Positions 1 through 7,476 of a stretch of DNA of 64,000 nucleotides are shown here, in pieces (position 1 is the first letter of the stretch; each line of letters starts with the position of its first letter). The translations under genes were made by a program, and so were the position numbers. The DNA is taken from NCBI RefSeq assembly GCF_014395785.1, contig NZ_CP060713.1:4306501-4370500 (forward strand), written 5' to 3'. Below the pieces are notes generated by a model, which had not been told where the DNA came from, did not search any database, and was given only the letters and a program-made list of their open reading frames with translations. The stretch comes from Nocardioides mesophilus (GTDB lineage: Bacteria > Actinomycetota > Actinomycetes > Propionibacteriales > Nocardioidaceae).

Positions 1-151
1 CCCCGATCTCCGCGGCCACGGAGGCTGCCGCGTCCGCGTCGAGGTCGTTGACCACCACCCGGGCCCCTTCGGCCGCCATCCTCGCCGCGATCGCCCGGCC
101 GATGCCGTGGCCGGCGCCGGTCACCACGACCCCCGCACCGCGCACGTCCAC
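1..151 (-). CDS. SDR family oxidoreductase, N-terminal fragment (runs off left edge)
   Basis: Only the first 50 codons are in the window. The translation from GTG at 151 begins with a short beta strand followed by the Rossmann glycine motif TGAGHGIG (TGxxxGIG), then a strand ending VVVND, which is the classical short-chain dehydrogenase start with an acidic residue suggesting NAD preference. The start lies one base after the stop of the SDR at 153, so it is the last visible gene of the minus-strand acyl-CoA operon. Substrate cannot be judged; a 3-hydroxyacyl-CoA dehydrogenase role would fit the neighbours. Confidence 0.8.
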   Translation of the reverse strand, partial: MDVRGAGVVVTGAGHGIGRAIAARMAAEGARVVVNDLDADAAASVAAEIG

Positions 152-152
152 C

Positions 153-907
153 TCAGGCACCACCGGTCAGGGTCACGCCGCCGTCGACCACGAGGATCTG
201 GCCGGTCATCCAGCCGGCGTCGTCGGAGAGCAGGAACGCGACGACGCTGCCGACGTCGTCGGGCACGCCGAGCCGCTTGAGGGGGTACGCCGAGGCGACC
301 TCCTCCTCACGCCCCTCGTAGAGCGCCGTGGCGAACCGGGTCTTCACGACAGCCGGTGCCACCGCGTTCACCCGGATGTCCGGGCCGAGCTCGACGGCGA
401 GCTCCTGGGTGAGGTGCGCGAGCATCGCCTTGCTCGCGCCGTAGAAGCCGATCCCCGGGGCCGGCCTGAGCCCGGCGACCGAGGAGACGTTCACGACGGA
501 TCCTCCGTGCTCGGCCATCCAGCCGCGGTGCACCTGCTGCACCCAGGACAGCGCGGCGAGACAGTTGACCTCGACGATCTTGCGGGCGGCGTCGAGGTCG
601 AGCTCGACGAGCGGACCGTAGACCGGGTTGATCCCGGTGTTGTTGACCAGCAGGTCCACGCTGCCGAACGCCTCCAGCGTCCGCTTGACCGTGTCGGCCT
701 GGTGCTCGACGTCGTCGCCCTTGCCGGCCACGGCGAGCGCGTGCTCCGCTCCCCGAGCCGCTGCACGGCCTCGTCGAGCGCCTCCTGCTTGCGGGCGGTG
801 ATCACCACCTTGGCCCCGTCGGCCACCAGCCGCTCGGCCACGCCGAGGCCGATGCCGCGACTGGCCCCGGTGACGATCGCGACCTTGCCCTCGAGCCGGC
901 CGCTCAC
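153..907 (-). pseudogene. SDR family oxidoreductase, reading frame broken by one base
   Basis: GTG at 907 overlaps the thiolase stop (GTGA). The first frame gives the cofactor motif TGASRGIG and runs to a QRLGE sequence near 755-760; a second frame then supplies the rest of a standard SDR: NNTG, the catalytic serine region VNVSSVAG, the catalytic YGASK (Y-x3-K) and a C-terminal MTGQILVVDGG. The span is 755 bases, one short of a 251-residue SDR, so a single deleted base near 745-762 explains everything. It is probably a 3-oxoacyl/3-hydroxyacyl reductase working with the adjacent thiolase and acyl-CoA dehydrogenase. Whether the shift is real or a sequencing error cannot be decided here; four other genes show the same defect. 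Confidence 0.8.
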
Positions 908-2121
908 GACAGCCGCTCCAGGACCATCGCCATCCCCTGGCCCCCGCCGACGCACATGGTCTCGAGACCGAACTGCTTGTCGTGCCACTGCAGCGAGTTG
1001 ATCAGCGTGCTCGTGAGCCGGGCACCGGTCATCCCGAAGGGGTGGCCGACGGCGATCGCGCCACCGTTGACGTTCAGCTTGTCGAAGTCGATCCCGAGCT
1101 CGCGGGCGGAGGGGATCACCTGCGCCGCGAACGCCTCGTTGATCTCGACCAGGTCGATGTCGTCGATGCTCATCCCCGCCCGGGCGAGCGCCTGCCTCGA
1201 GGCCTCGACCGGCCCCAGGCCCATGATCTCCGGCGACAGGCCGGTGACCCCGGTGGAGACGACCCGCGCCAGTGGCGTCAGCCCCAGCTCGGCGGCCTTG
1301 GTGTCCGACATGACCACCAGCGCGGCCGCGCCGTCGTTGAGCGCGCAGCAGTTGCCGGCGGTGACGGTGCCGTCCGGGCGGAACACCGGCTCGAGCTGCG
1401 AGACCTTCTCCAGGGTGACTCCCGCGCGGGGGCCGTCGTCGGTGGCGACCACGGTGCCGTCGGGCAGCGTCACCGGCGTGATGTCGCGCGCCCAGAAGCC
1501 GCTCGCGATCGCCTTCTCGGCGAGGTTCTGGCTCCGCACCCCGAACTCGTCCTGGTCCTGCCGGCTGACGCCCTTGAGCTGGGCGACGTTCTCGGCGGTC
1601 TGCCCCATCGCGATGTAGGCGTCGGGGAGCAGCCCGTCCTCGCGGGGGTCCGACCACGTGCCGCCGCCGGCTGCGAGCCGCTCGGTGCGCGACAGCGCCT
1701 CGGCGAACAGCGGGTTCCGGGTGTCCGGAAGGCTGTCGGAGCTGCCGCGGGAGAAGCGGCTGACGGTCTCGACACCGGCGGAGATGAACACCTCACCCTC
1801 GCCGGCCTTGATCGCGTGCATGGCCATCCGGGTGGTCTGCAGGCTCGAGGAGCAGTAGCGGGTGACGGTGGTGCCGGGCAGGTGGTCCATGCCGGCGAGC
1901 ACCGCGACGATCCGGCCCAGGTTGAAGCCCTGCTCGCCGCCGGGAAGGCCGCAGCCCAGCATCAGGTCGTCGATGTCGTGCGCGTCGAGGGCCGGGACCT
2001 TCGCGAGGGCGGCGTGCAGCATCTGCACGGTGAGGTCGTCGGGACGCATCTGCTTGAGCGATCCCTTGTGGGCACGACCGATCGGGGACCGGGCGGTGGC
2101 GACGATGACTGCTTCGGGCAT
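904..2121 (-). CDS. fadA: Acetyl-CoA C-acyltransferase (thiolase)
   Basis: 405 residues, the usual thiolase length. The nucleophilic cysteine is C90 in TRYCSSSLQ, the second active-site region is [11 protein letters not shown], and the C-terminal catalytic cysteine is in [10 protein letters not shown]. It cleaves 3-ketoacyl-CoA with CoA (or condenses acyl-CoAs), the last step of beta-oxidation. ATG at 2121 has an AAAGG ribosome site about 8 bases upstream. It sits 70 bases after the acyl-CoA dehydrogenase, and its stop overlaps the SDR start by GTGA. Degradative or biosynthetic direction is not determinable; the operon context favours degradation. Confidence 0.93.
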   Translation of the reverse strand: MPEAVIVATARSPIGRAHKGSLKQMRPDDLTVQMLHAALAKVPALDAHDIDDLMLGCGLPGGEQGFNLGRIVAVLAGMDHLPGTTVTRYCSSSLQTTRMAMHAIKAGEGEVFISAGVETVSRFSRGSSDSLPDTRNPLFAEALSRTERLAAGGGTWSDPREDGLLPDAYIAMGQTAENVAQLKGVSRQDQDEFGVRSQNLAEKAIASGFWARDITPVTLPDGTVVATDDGPRAGVTLEKVSQLEPVFRPDGTVTAGNCCALNDGAAALVVMSDTKAAELGLTPLARVVSTGVTGLSPEIMGLGPVEASRQALARAGMSIDDIDLVEINEAFAAQVIPSARELGIDFDKLNVNGGAIAVGHPFGMTGARLTSTLINSLQWHDKQFGLETMCVGGGQGMAMVLERLS

Positions 2122-2191
2122 GGCGGTTGCCTTTCGGTGCGGCCGGCTGTCCCACGTGGCGGGGCAGCCGGGGCCGGGGTCTGGGTGCGGG

Positions 2192-3337
2192 TCAGAGTCC
2201 GAGGTCGCGGCCGATGAGCTCCTTCATGATCTCGTTGGAGCCGGCCCAGATCTTCGTCACGCGCGCGTCGCGCCAGGCCCGGGCGACCCGGTACTCGTTC
2301 ATGAAGCCGTAGCCGCCGTAGAGCTGGACGCAGGAGTCGAGCACGTCGTTCTGCACCTGGGCCGACCACCACTTCGCCTTGGCCGCGTCGACGGCCGTCA
2401 GCTCCCCGTCGGTGTGGGCGAGCACGCACTGGTCGACGTAGGCCCGGGAGACCTCGATCTTCGTCACCAGCTCGGCCAGCAGGAACTTGTTGTGCTGGAA
2501 GGCCCCGATCGGCTGCCCGAACGCCTTGCGCTCCTTGGCGTAGTCGATCGTCTCCTCGAGGATCTGCGCCGCGTGGGCGATGTTGGAGACCGCGGCACCG
2601 AGCCGCTCCTGCGGCAACCGCTCCATCATGTGGATGAAGCCCTGGTCCACCTCGCCGAGGACGTTCGCCTGCGGGACCCGGACGTCGTCGAAGAAGAGCT
2701 CGGCGGTGTCGGACTCGGTCTGCCCCACCTTGTCGAGCTTGCGGCCGCGCGTGAAGCCGGGCATCCCGGTCTCCACCGCGAACAGGGTGATCCCCCGGGC
2801 CTTCTTCTCCGGGCTGGTGCGTGCCGCGACCACCACCAGGTCGGCGGAGTAGCCGTTGGTGATGAACGTCTTCGACCCGTTGAGGATCCAGTCGTCACCG
2901 TCGCGGACCGCGGTGGTGCGCAGCGCCGCCAGGTCGGAGCCACCGGAGGGCTCCGTCATGCCGATGGCGGTGAGCAGCTCGCCGGTGCAGAAGCCCGGCA
3001 GCCAGCGCCGCTTCTGCTCCTCGGTGCACAGGTCCACGAGGTACGGCGCCACGATGTCGCCGTGGATGCCGAAGCAGGAGGACAGGGCCGCGGTGACCTT
3101 GGACAGCTCCTCGCCGAGCACGGCGTTGTAGCGGTAGTCGCCCGCGGCCGAGCCGCCGTACTCCTCGGGGACCTCCAGCCCGAGGAAGCCCTGCTTGCCC
3201 GCCTCGATCCACAGGTCCCGGGGGAACGCCCGGTTCTCGATGAACTCCTCGCCCCGCGGGCGCACCTGCCGGTCGAGGAACTCGCGGACCGAGTCGCGGA
3301 ACGACTCGTGGTCGGCGTCATAGATACGTCGTCGCAC
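2192..3337 (-). CDS. fadE: Acyl-CoA dehydrogenase
   Basis: 381 residues with the FAD-binding signatures AIGMTEPSGGSD (about residue 124) and the substrate/FAD region YGGYGFMNEY near the C-terminus. The usual catalytic Glu of medium-chain enzymes (YEGT) is replaced: this protein reads IWAGSNEI. It does carry ERL at residues 244-246, where isovaleryl-CoA and long-chain dehydrogenases place their catalytic base, so it is probably active and of that subfamily. The GTG start at 3337 follows GAGG. It is the first gene of the operon and divergent from a TetR gene across a 103-base gap carrying an inverted repeat, implying TetR control by an acyl-CoA ligand. Confidence 0.92.
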   Translation of the reverse strand: MRRRIYDADHESFRDSVREFLDRQVRPRGEEFIENRAFPRDLWIEAGKQGFLGLEVPEEYGGSAAGDYRYNAVLGEELSKVTAALSSCFGIHGDIVAPYLVDLCTEEQKRRWLPGFCTGELLTAIGMTEPSGGSDLAALRTTAVRDGDDWILNGSKTFITNGYSADLVVVAARTSPEKKARGITLFAVETGMPGFTRGRKLDKVGQTESDTAELFFDDVRVPQANVLGEVDQGFIHMMERLPQERLGAAVSNIAHAAQILEETIDYAKERKAFGQPIGAFQHNKFLLAELVTKIEVSRAYVDQCVLAHTDGELTAVDAAKAKWWSAQVQNDVLDSCVQLYGGYGFMNEYRVARAWRDARVTKIWAGSNEIMKELIGRDLGL

Positions 3338-3358
3338 GGGACCTCACTGTGGGGTGAC

Positions 3359-3372
3359 TAAGCGCTTGCTTA
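3359..3372. promoter_or_regulatory. Putative TetR operator TAAGC-GCTT-GCTTA
   Basis: Perfect 5-base inverted repeat with a 4-base spacer midway between the divergent acyl-CoA dehydrogenase and TetR genes. Size and position fit autoregulation plus operon repression by the neighbouring TetR protein. No binding evidence exists in the sequence itself. Confidence 0.55.
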
Positions 3373-3440
3373 CCTCAGCGCGTTGATTTAGCGTTCCCCA
3401 CGGACCACGTGCACGTCAACCCCACCCGCCGAGGACCGTC

Positions 3441-4046
3441 ATGAGCCAGATCACAGGCCGCCCGGACGACGGTGGGGCGCGCACGGATGCCCGCGACCGG
3501 CTGCTCGGAGCGGCGGTGGAGGCCTTCGCGGCGCGCGGGTTCCACGGCACCACGACCCGCGACATCGCAGCCGCGGCAGGGATGAGCCCGGCAGCGCTCT
3601 ACGTGCACCACCGGTCCAAGGAGGACCTGCTCTTCCTGATCTCGCGCAGCGGCCACGAGGCGACGCTGCAGCTGGTGCTCGACGCCCTGGCGAGCTCGGA
3701 GGACCCGGTGGAGCAGCTGGTCGCCGTGGTCCGGGCCTTCACCGCCCACCACGCGCGCGGGCACACCCGGGCCCGCATCGTGAACTACGAGCTCTCGGCG
3801 CTCAGCGTCGAGCACCTCGGCGAGATCGCGACGCTCCGGCGTGCCATCGAGCGGCACGTCCGTGAGCTCGTCGAGTCGGGAGTGGCGGCCGGCGTGTTCC
3901 GCACCCCGGACCCGCGGATGACCGCGTTGGCACTGCTGTCGTTGGGCGTCGACGTCGCCCGCTGGTACCGCGACGAGGGCGAGTGGACTCCGGAGGAGAT
4001 CGCCGAGCACTACTGCGGGCTGGCGCTGCGGATGGTCGGCCGCTGA
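3441..4046 (+). CDS. TetR/AcrR family transcriptional regulator
   Basis: 201 residues. The N-terminal helix-turn-helix is typical (AFAARGFHGTTTRDIAAAAG, then ALYVHHRSKEDLL). The C-terminal ligand domain resembles those of fatty-acid/acyl-CoA-responsive TetR proteins and ends EHYCGLALRMVGR. ATG at 3441 is preceded by GAGGA at good spacing. It is divergent from the acyl-CoA dehydrogenase/thiolase/SDR operon, so it most likely represses that operon and itself through the repeat at 3359-3372 until an acyl-CoA-type ligand binds. Confidence 0.92.
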   Translation: MSQITGRPDDGGARTDARDRLLGAAVEAFAARGFHGTTTRDIAAAAGMSPAALYVHHRSKEDLLFLISRSGHEATLQLVLDALASSEDPVEQLVAVVRAFTAHHARGHTRARIVNYELSALSVEHLGEIATLRRAIERHVRELVESGVAAGVFRTPDPRMTALALLSLGVDVARWYRDEGEWTPEEIAEHYCGLALRMVGR

Positions 4047-4048
4047 GG

Positions 4049-4068
4049 TCCGGGCGACGCGTCCCGGA
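4049..4068. terminator. Weak hairpin between convergent genes
   Basis: TCCGGG at 4049-4054 pairs with CCCGGA at 4063-4068 around an 8-base loop, in the 22-base gap between the TetR and SHOCT stops. There is no T-run. Possible bidirectional terminator. Confidence 0.3.
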
Positions 4069-4395
4069 TCAGGAACTCAGGACCCGTGCCTTCTGGGCGG
4101 CGAACTCCTCCTCGGTGAGGATGCCCTGCGCCTTGAGCTCGGCCAGGTCCTTGAGCTGCTGGATGGGGTCGACCGTCTGGGGCGGCGCCTCCCTCTGCCG
4201 GGGTGGTGCCACCGGCTCCTGGTAGGCCGGCTCCTGGTAGGTCTGCTCCTCGTAGGCCTGCTCGCGGTCGGCGGCGATCTGGGCGTCGCGGCCGGCGAAC
4301 TTCTCCGCCTGCCGGCGCTGCACGCGGCCGCTCACCGCCGTCGCGGTCCCGGCCACGACCGCCGTACGGGCGATTCCTCTCACAAGTCCTGGCAT
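4069..4395 (-). CDS. SHOCT domain-containing small protein
   Basis: 108 residues. The N-terminus is a short hydrophobic/basic segment, the middle is a Gln/Glu/Tyr/Pro linker with repeated YQEP, and the last ~30 residues form a SHOCT domain (LKDLAELKAQGILTEEEF followed by AAQKARVL). SHOCT domains are short helical modules found at protein C-termini, often oligomerising or interacting; no enzymatic function is known. It lies 13 bases downstream of the DUF6325 gene, likely cotranscribed. A second SHOCT-bearing protein is at 32557-32937. Confidence 0.85.
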   Translation of the reverse strand: MPGLVRGIARTAVVAGTATAVSGRVQRRQAEKFAGRDAQIAADREQAYEEQTYQEPAYQEPVAPPRQREAPPQTVDPIQQLKDLAELKAQGILTEEEFAAQKARVLSS

Positions 4396-4407
4396 CGTCT
4401 TCTCTCC

Positions 4408-4854
4408 TCAGGTGGTGGGTTCGAGGGCATCGAGGGCGGCCATGATGTCGGGGGCCGGGATGCGGGCGCTGGCGATGAGGTCGCCGCCGCTGTTACGGGC
4501 CGCCGCCACGAAGGGGATGGCCCAGCTGTTCTCGTAGACGATCAGCGCCGCCACCGTGTCCGGCTCCATCGCCTCGGCCGCCTCGCGCATGTCGTCGTCG
4601 CCGAGCAGACCGGAGCGGGCGCCGGAGAAGTAGGAGAAGCCACCCGCGTCGGAGCGCGGGTCGGTGAGCTCGAGGACCTCGATCGAGCCGTCGTGGTTCT
4701 TGCTCAGGACCATCAGGTCGTAGAGGCGGATGATGCCCCGGTCGACCAGGTCCACAAGCGCCTGGCCCGCCTCACCCGTGAGGCGGTCCTGCGGGAACTC
4801 GAGGAGGACGAAGTCGACGGGACCGTGGACGTTTGCCGTGGTGGTTGTGGTCAT
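4408..4854 (-). CDS. DUF6325 family protein
   Basis: 148 residues from ATG 4854, beginning MTTTTTANVHGPVDFVLLEF. The GPVDFVLLEF opening followed by LVDLVDRGIIRLYDLMVL is characteristic of DUF6325, an actinobacterial family of unknown function related to DUF1269-type proteins and often found with SHOCT proteins. An in-frame GTG at 4935 would add 27 residues and overlap the upstream protease stop as GTGA; I prefer 4854 because homologues start close to the GPVD motif. The gene sits between the site-2 protease and the SHOCT gene on the same strand, an apparent three-gene unit. Confidence 0.8.
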   Translation of the reverse strand: MTTTTTANVHGPVDFVLLEFPQDRLTGEAGQALVDLVDRGIIRLYDLMVLSKNHDGSIEVLELTDPRSDAGGFSYFSGARSGLLGDDDMREAAEAMEPDTVAALIVYENSWAIPFVAAARNSGGDLIASARIPAPDIMAALDALEPTT

Positions 4855-4931
4855 CACCCCACTGTCGGGTGCGGCGTCCGAAAGGGCCTCACCCGCAGGG
4901 GATGACCCGCCGACGCGGCGCACCTCGCCGG

Positions 4932-6071
4932 TCACGAGGTCCCGTCGCCGGCGCGGTGGGCCCGTGGCCGAGCCCGGCCCCGGGGCGGCGTCGCGACGGC
5001 ACGCGAGAGGTCGGAGGTGGAGACGAGCCCGACTACCTCCCGGCCGGCGCCGTCGCTCAGCACGATCGCGCGACCGGGTTCCCGGCCCAACGTCCGCGCG
5101 GCCGTGGTGACCTCGTCGTCCTCGTGGACGACCGGCACGTCCTCCCCGGTGAGCATCACGTCACCGACCCGCACCGAGCGGCGCTCCTCCATCGGGACCA
5201 CCCCCGCGCGGCGCAGCAGCAGGAGACCGACGAACCGCCCCTGGTCGAGCACCGGGTACGCCGGGTAGGAGGGCGTCCGCACGATCAGGTCACCGAACTC
5301 CTCGATGGTGCTGCCGACGTCCACCGTCACCGCCGCCGGCGTCATCACGTCCTTGACCCGCAGTCCGGCCAGCGCTCGGGCCGTCCGCGCCTCGCCCTCC
5401 TCCTGCCGGACCGCCTGCCACAGGAACCAGCCGATGAGCACGAACCAGATGCCTCCGTAGCCGTAGGCGCCGAACAGGCTGGCGACCCCGAGGGTGACCA
5501 GCACGACGGCAAAGGCGCGCCCGGCCCAGGCGGCGTAGATGGTCGCCGTCGCCGTGTCGCCGGTGCGGTGCCAGATCAGCGCATGCAGCAGCCGGCCGCC
5601 GTCCAGCGGCAGTGCCGGCACGATGTTGAAGACCAGCAGCAGCCCGTTGATCCGGGCCAGGTAGTCGGGCACCCCGGTCCAGGCGTCCGAGAGCCCTAGC
5701 GCGTGGCCGGCCGCGGCGACGGCCAGGAAGACGACGGCGAGGGCCGCGGACGCCAGCGGCCCGGCGATCACGACCCGGAACTCCGCCCCGGGGCCCGGCA
5801 GCGGCTCCTCAGCACGCGACACCCCACCGAACAGCCACAGCGTGATGTCGCGCACCGGTACTCCCTCGCGCAGCGAGCGCAAGGTGTGGCTGAGCTCGTG
5901 CACCAGGACCGAGGCGAAGAACAGCAGGGTGGCGGCGGCGGCCATGAGGAAGCAGGTCAGCGTCGAGAGAGCGGGGTAGGCGCTCGGGAACAGCCCCGTC
6001 GCCAGCGAGAAGAAGACCAGGGCCAGGATCACCAGCCAGCTCCAGTCGACCTTGACCGGCACGCCCTTCAC
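4932..6071 (-). CDS. Site-2 protease family zinc metalloprotease with CBS domains (Rip3-like)
   Basis: 379 residues, multi-pass membrane. The zinc site HExxH is HELSH, and the second site is N-x2-P-x-L-P-L-D-G-G (NIVPALPLDGG). After about residue 220 a CBS pair follows (DVMTPAAVTV, then VGDVMLTGEDVPVV). This layout matches Rip3-like S2P proteins of actinobacteria (M. tuberculosis Rv2625c), which cleave membrane substrates and are DosR-regulated there. GTG 6071 is the only standard in-frame start before a TGA. The codons just upstream would still read RLVVLFRV, resembling the family N-terminus, so the true start may be unusual. A DosR-like box lies at 6204-6217. Confidence 0.9.
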   Translation of the reverse strand: MKGVPVKVDWSWLVILALVFFSLATGLFPSAYPALSTLTCFLMAAAATLLFFASVLVHELSHTLRSLREGVPVRDITLWLFGGVSRAEEPLPGPGAEFRVVIAGPLASAALAVVFLAVAAAGHALGLSDAWTGVPDYLARINGLLLVFNIVPALPLDGGRLLHALIWHRTGDTATATIYAAWAGRAFAVVLVTLGVASLFGAYGYGGIWFVLIGWFLWQAVRQEEGEARTARALAGLRVKDVMTPAAVTVDVGSTIEEFGDLIVRTPSYPAYPVLDQGRFVGLLLLRRAGVVPMEERRSVRVGDVMLTGEDVPVVHEDDEVTTAARTLGREPGRAIVLSDGAGREVVGLVSTSDLSRAVATPPRGRARPRAHRAGDGTS

Positions 6072-6203
6072 CCGGAAGAGAACGACGAGCCTGCTCCCTG
6101 TTCGTCCTGCGGTCGACCGGCCGCCGCCGGGAGGCCGCCACTCCCCTCTTCACGCTAGGCCGGGTGCCGGACCTCTCCCACCGGCACAACGTCGTCGCCT
6201 GCC

Positions 6204-6217
6204 GGGACCTTGGGCCC
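6204..6217. promoter_or_regulatory. DosR/DevR-like box GGGACCTTGGGCCC
   Basis: The 14-base sequence differs at one position from GGGACCTTCGGCCC, a form close to the DosR consensus core (GGGACTWWAGTCCC, second half often GGCCC). It lies 133 bases upstream of the Rip3-like protease start, a gene type that belongs to the DosR regulon in M. tuberculosis. It is also upstream of the divergent metal-sensor operon. Confidence 0.5.
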
Positions 6218-6321
6218 GCGCCGGCCTTACCGGGTGCGTGTAAGGGACGCTGGAGTGCCGGGGGGATGGCCCGGCCGGTGCTGGGAGACCCGCATGCGAC
6301 CGACCAGGACGACGTGCGTGC

Positions 6322-6334
6322 GCGATAACATCGC
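6322..6334 (+). promoter_or_regulatory. Candidate leaderless promoter and operator for the metal-efflux operon
   Basis: GCGAT-AAC-ATCGC is a perfect 5-base inverted repeat ending 3 bases before ATG 6338. Within it TAACAT (6326-6331) fits a TAnnnT -10 element whose +1 would be the A of the start codon, so transcription may be leaderless and repressed by the ArsR protein binding over the -10. Confidence 0.4.
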
Positions 6335-6337
6335 AGC

Positions 6338-6715
6338 ATGGCGATGATAGAGACCCTGGTCGATGGTGTCGGAACGGGCGCCGAAGCCGCCGCGGTGACG
6401 GCAGCGGCCTGCTTGTTCCACGGGTTCAGCGACAAGTCCCGGCTCACCATCGTGCAGCACCTGGCCCTCGGTGAGCACCGGGTGGTCGACCTGACCCGAC
6501 ACCTCGGGCTGGCTCAGTCCACGGTGAGCAAGCATCTGGCCTGCCTGGCGGACTGCGGCATCGTCACGGCGCGCCCAGCGGGGCGGGCCTCGGTGTACTC
6601 GTTGAGCCATCCGGAGCAGACCCTGGATCTGCTGGCGGCCGCCGAGCGGCTGCTCGCAGTGACCGGGGATGCGGTCGTGCTGTGCCCACGCTTCGGGGAA
6701 GGAGCGGTTCGATGA
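6338..6715 (+). CDS. ArsR-family metal-sensing repressor, CmtR-like
   Basis: 125 residues. The winged helix-turn-helix spans about 45-90 (VVDLTRHLGLAQSTVSKHL). The recognition-helix region contains C69-x3-C73 (ACLADCG) and a further cysteine C116 lies near the C-terminus. This is the arrangement of the Cd(II)/Pb(II) sensor CmtR of M. tuberculosis (C57, C61, C102). The gene heads an operon with two CDF exporters; its stop overlaps the next ATG (ATGA). Metal binding would release DNA and derepress efflux. The exact metal is inferred from cysteine placement only. Confidence 0.88.
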   Translation: MAMIETLVDGVGTGAEAAAVTAAACLFHGFSDKSRLTIVQHLALGEHRVVDLTRHLGLAQSTVSKHLACLADCGIVTARPAGRASVYSLSHPEQTLDLLAAAERLLAVTGDAVVLCPRFGEGAVR

Positions 6716-7476
6716 CCCGCACGCTCGCCCACCCCCCAGACGTCACCACCGCGCGGCGTCGACAGCTGGGCCGCCGCGCCCAGCTGCTGGCCGGCGCCTC
6801 GGTCTCGTACAACGTCGTGGAGGCAGTGGTCTCGGTGGCCGCCGGAGCGGCGGCTTCTTCGGTCGCGCTGGTCGGCTTCGGTCTCGACTCGTTGGTCGAG
6901 GTGGGTTCCGGCCTGGTCATCTTGTGGCAGTTCCGTCACCCGTTGCCCGAGACCCGGGAACGGCAGGCGCTGAAGCTGATCGCGATCTCGTTCTTCGCGC
7001 TCGCCGCCTATGTGGGCGTGGAGTCCGCGCGGACCCTTCTCGGCGCGGGCGAACCTGAGACTTCGCGGCTCGGGATCGGGATCGCATTCGCCTCGCTGCT
7101 CGTGATGCCCGCCCTGTCGTGGGCGCAACGCCGAACCGGCCGGGAGCTGGGCTCGGGCAGCGTGGTCGCCGACTCCAAGCAGACGCTGCTGTGCACCTAC
7201 CTGTCCGCAGTGCTGCTGGTGGGGCTGCTGCTGAACGCCACGCTCGGCTGGGGCTGGGCGGACCCCGTCGCTGGGCTGATGATCGCCGCGGTCGCGGTCC
7301 GCGAGGGCTTGGAGGCGTGGCGCGGCGAGAACTGCGGCTGCGGCCCCGGGCCCGGGACCGGCGCCTTGGCCGAGGGCACCGAGCACTGCGTCGACGACTG
7401 CTGCTCGCCTTCAGACAAGGACGGCCACGCACCAGCGCCGCTCACCATCCCCACGTCCCCCGAGGAGCGGCACTGA
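6712..7476 (+). CDS. Cation diffusion facilitator-like transporter with Cys-rich tail
   Basis: 254 residues from ATG 6712, with GGAAGGAG upstream and an ATGA overlap with the repressor. Several membrane segments are visible (LLAGASVSYNVVEAVVSV, ALKLIAISFFALAAYVGV, YLSAVLLVGLLLNATLGWGW). The acidic intramembrane residues of CDF proteins appear in FGLDSLVEVGSG and in WADPVAGLM. The C-terminus carries CGCG, C and CC motifs with His, a probable metal-binding tail in the cytosol. Its pairing with a CmtR-like sensor suggests export of Cd, Pb or Zn. The next CDF gene overlaps its stop by one base (TGATG). Confidence 0.87.
   Translation: MTRTLAHPPDVTTARRRQLGRRAQLLAGASVSYNVVEAVVSVAAGAAASSVALVGFGLDSLVEVGSGLVILWQFRHPLPETRERQALKLIAISFFALAAYVGVESARTLLGAGEPETSRLGIGIAFASLLVMPALSWAQRRTGRELGSGSVVADSKQTLLCTYLSAVLLVGLLLNATLGWGWADPVAGLMIAAVAVREGLEAWRGENCGCGPGPGTGALAEGTEHCVDDCCSPSDKDGHAPAPLTIPTSPEERH

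Noticed and set aside
2192-3337. Acyl-CoA dehydrogenase considered catalytically dead because YEGT is missing
   Set aside because: ERL at residues 244-246 matches the alternative catalytic base position of isovaleryl/long-chain enzymes.
1862-3361. Long open frame on the + strand opposite the acyl-CoA dehydrogenase
   Set aside because: Arg/Gly/Val-rich translation with no recognisable motifs; it is the GC-driven shadow of a clearly coding minus-strand gene. The same applies to long frames opposite yfcC, arcA/arcB, the RNase J gene, guaB1 and the DUF2252 gene at 50376.
4872-4895. GTCCGAAAGGGCC upstream of DUF6325 as another DosR-like box
   Set aside because: Only about 8 of 14 positions match in the best alignment, near background for this base composition.
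4855-4935. GTG 4935 as start of the DUF6325 gene (GTGA overlap with the protease stop)
   Set aside because: Adds 27 residues with no conservation before the GPVD motif; the overlap looks coincidental, though not excluded.
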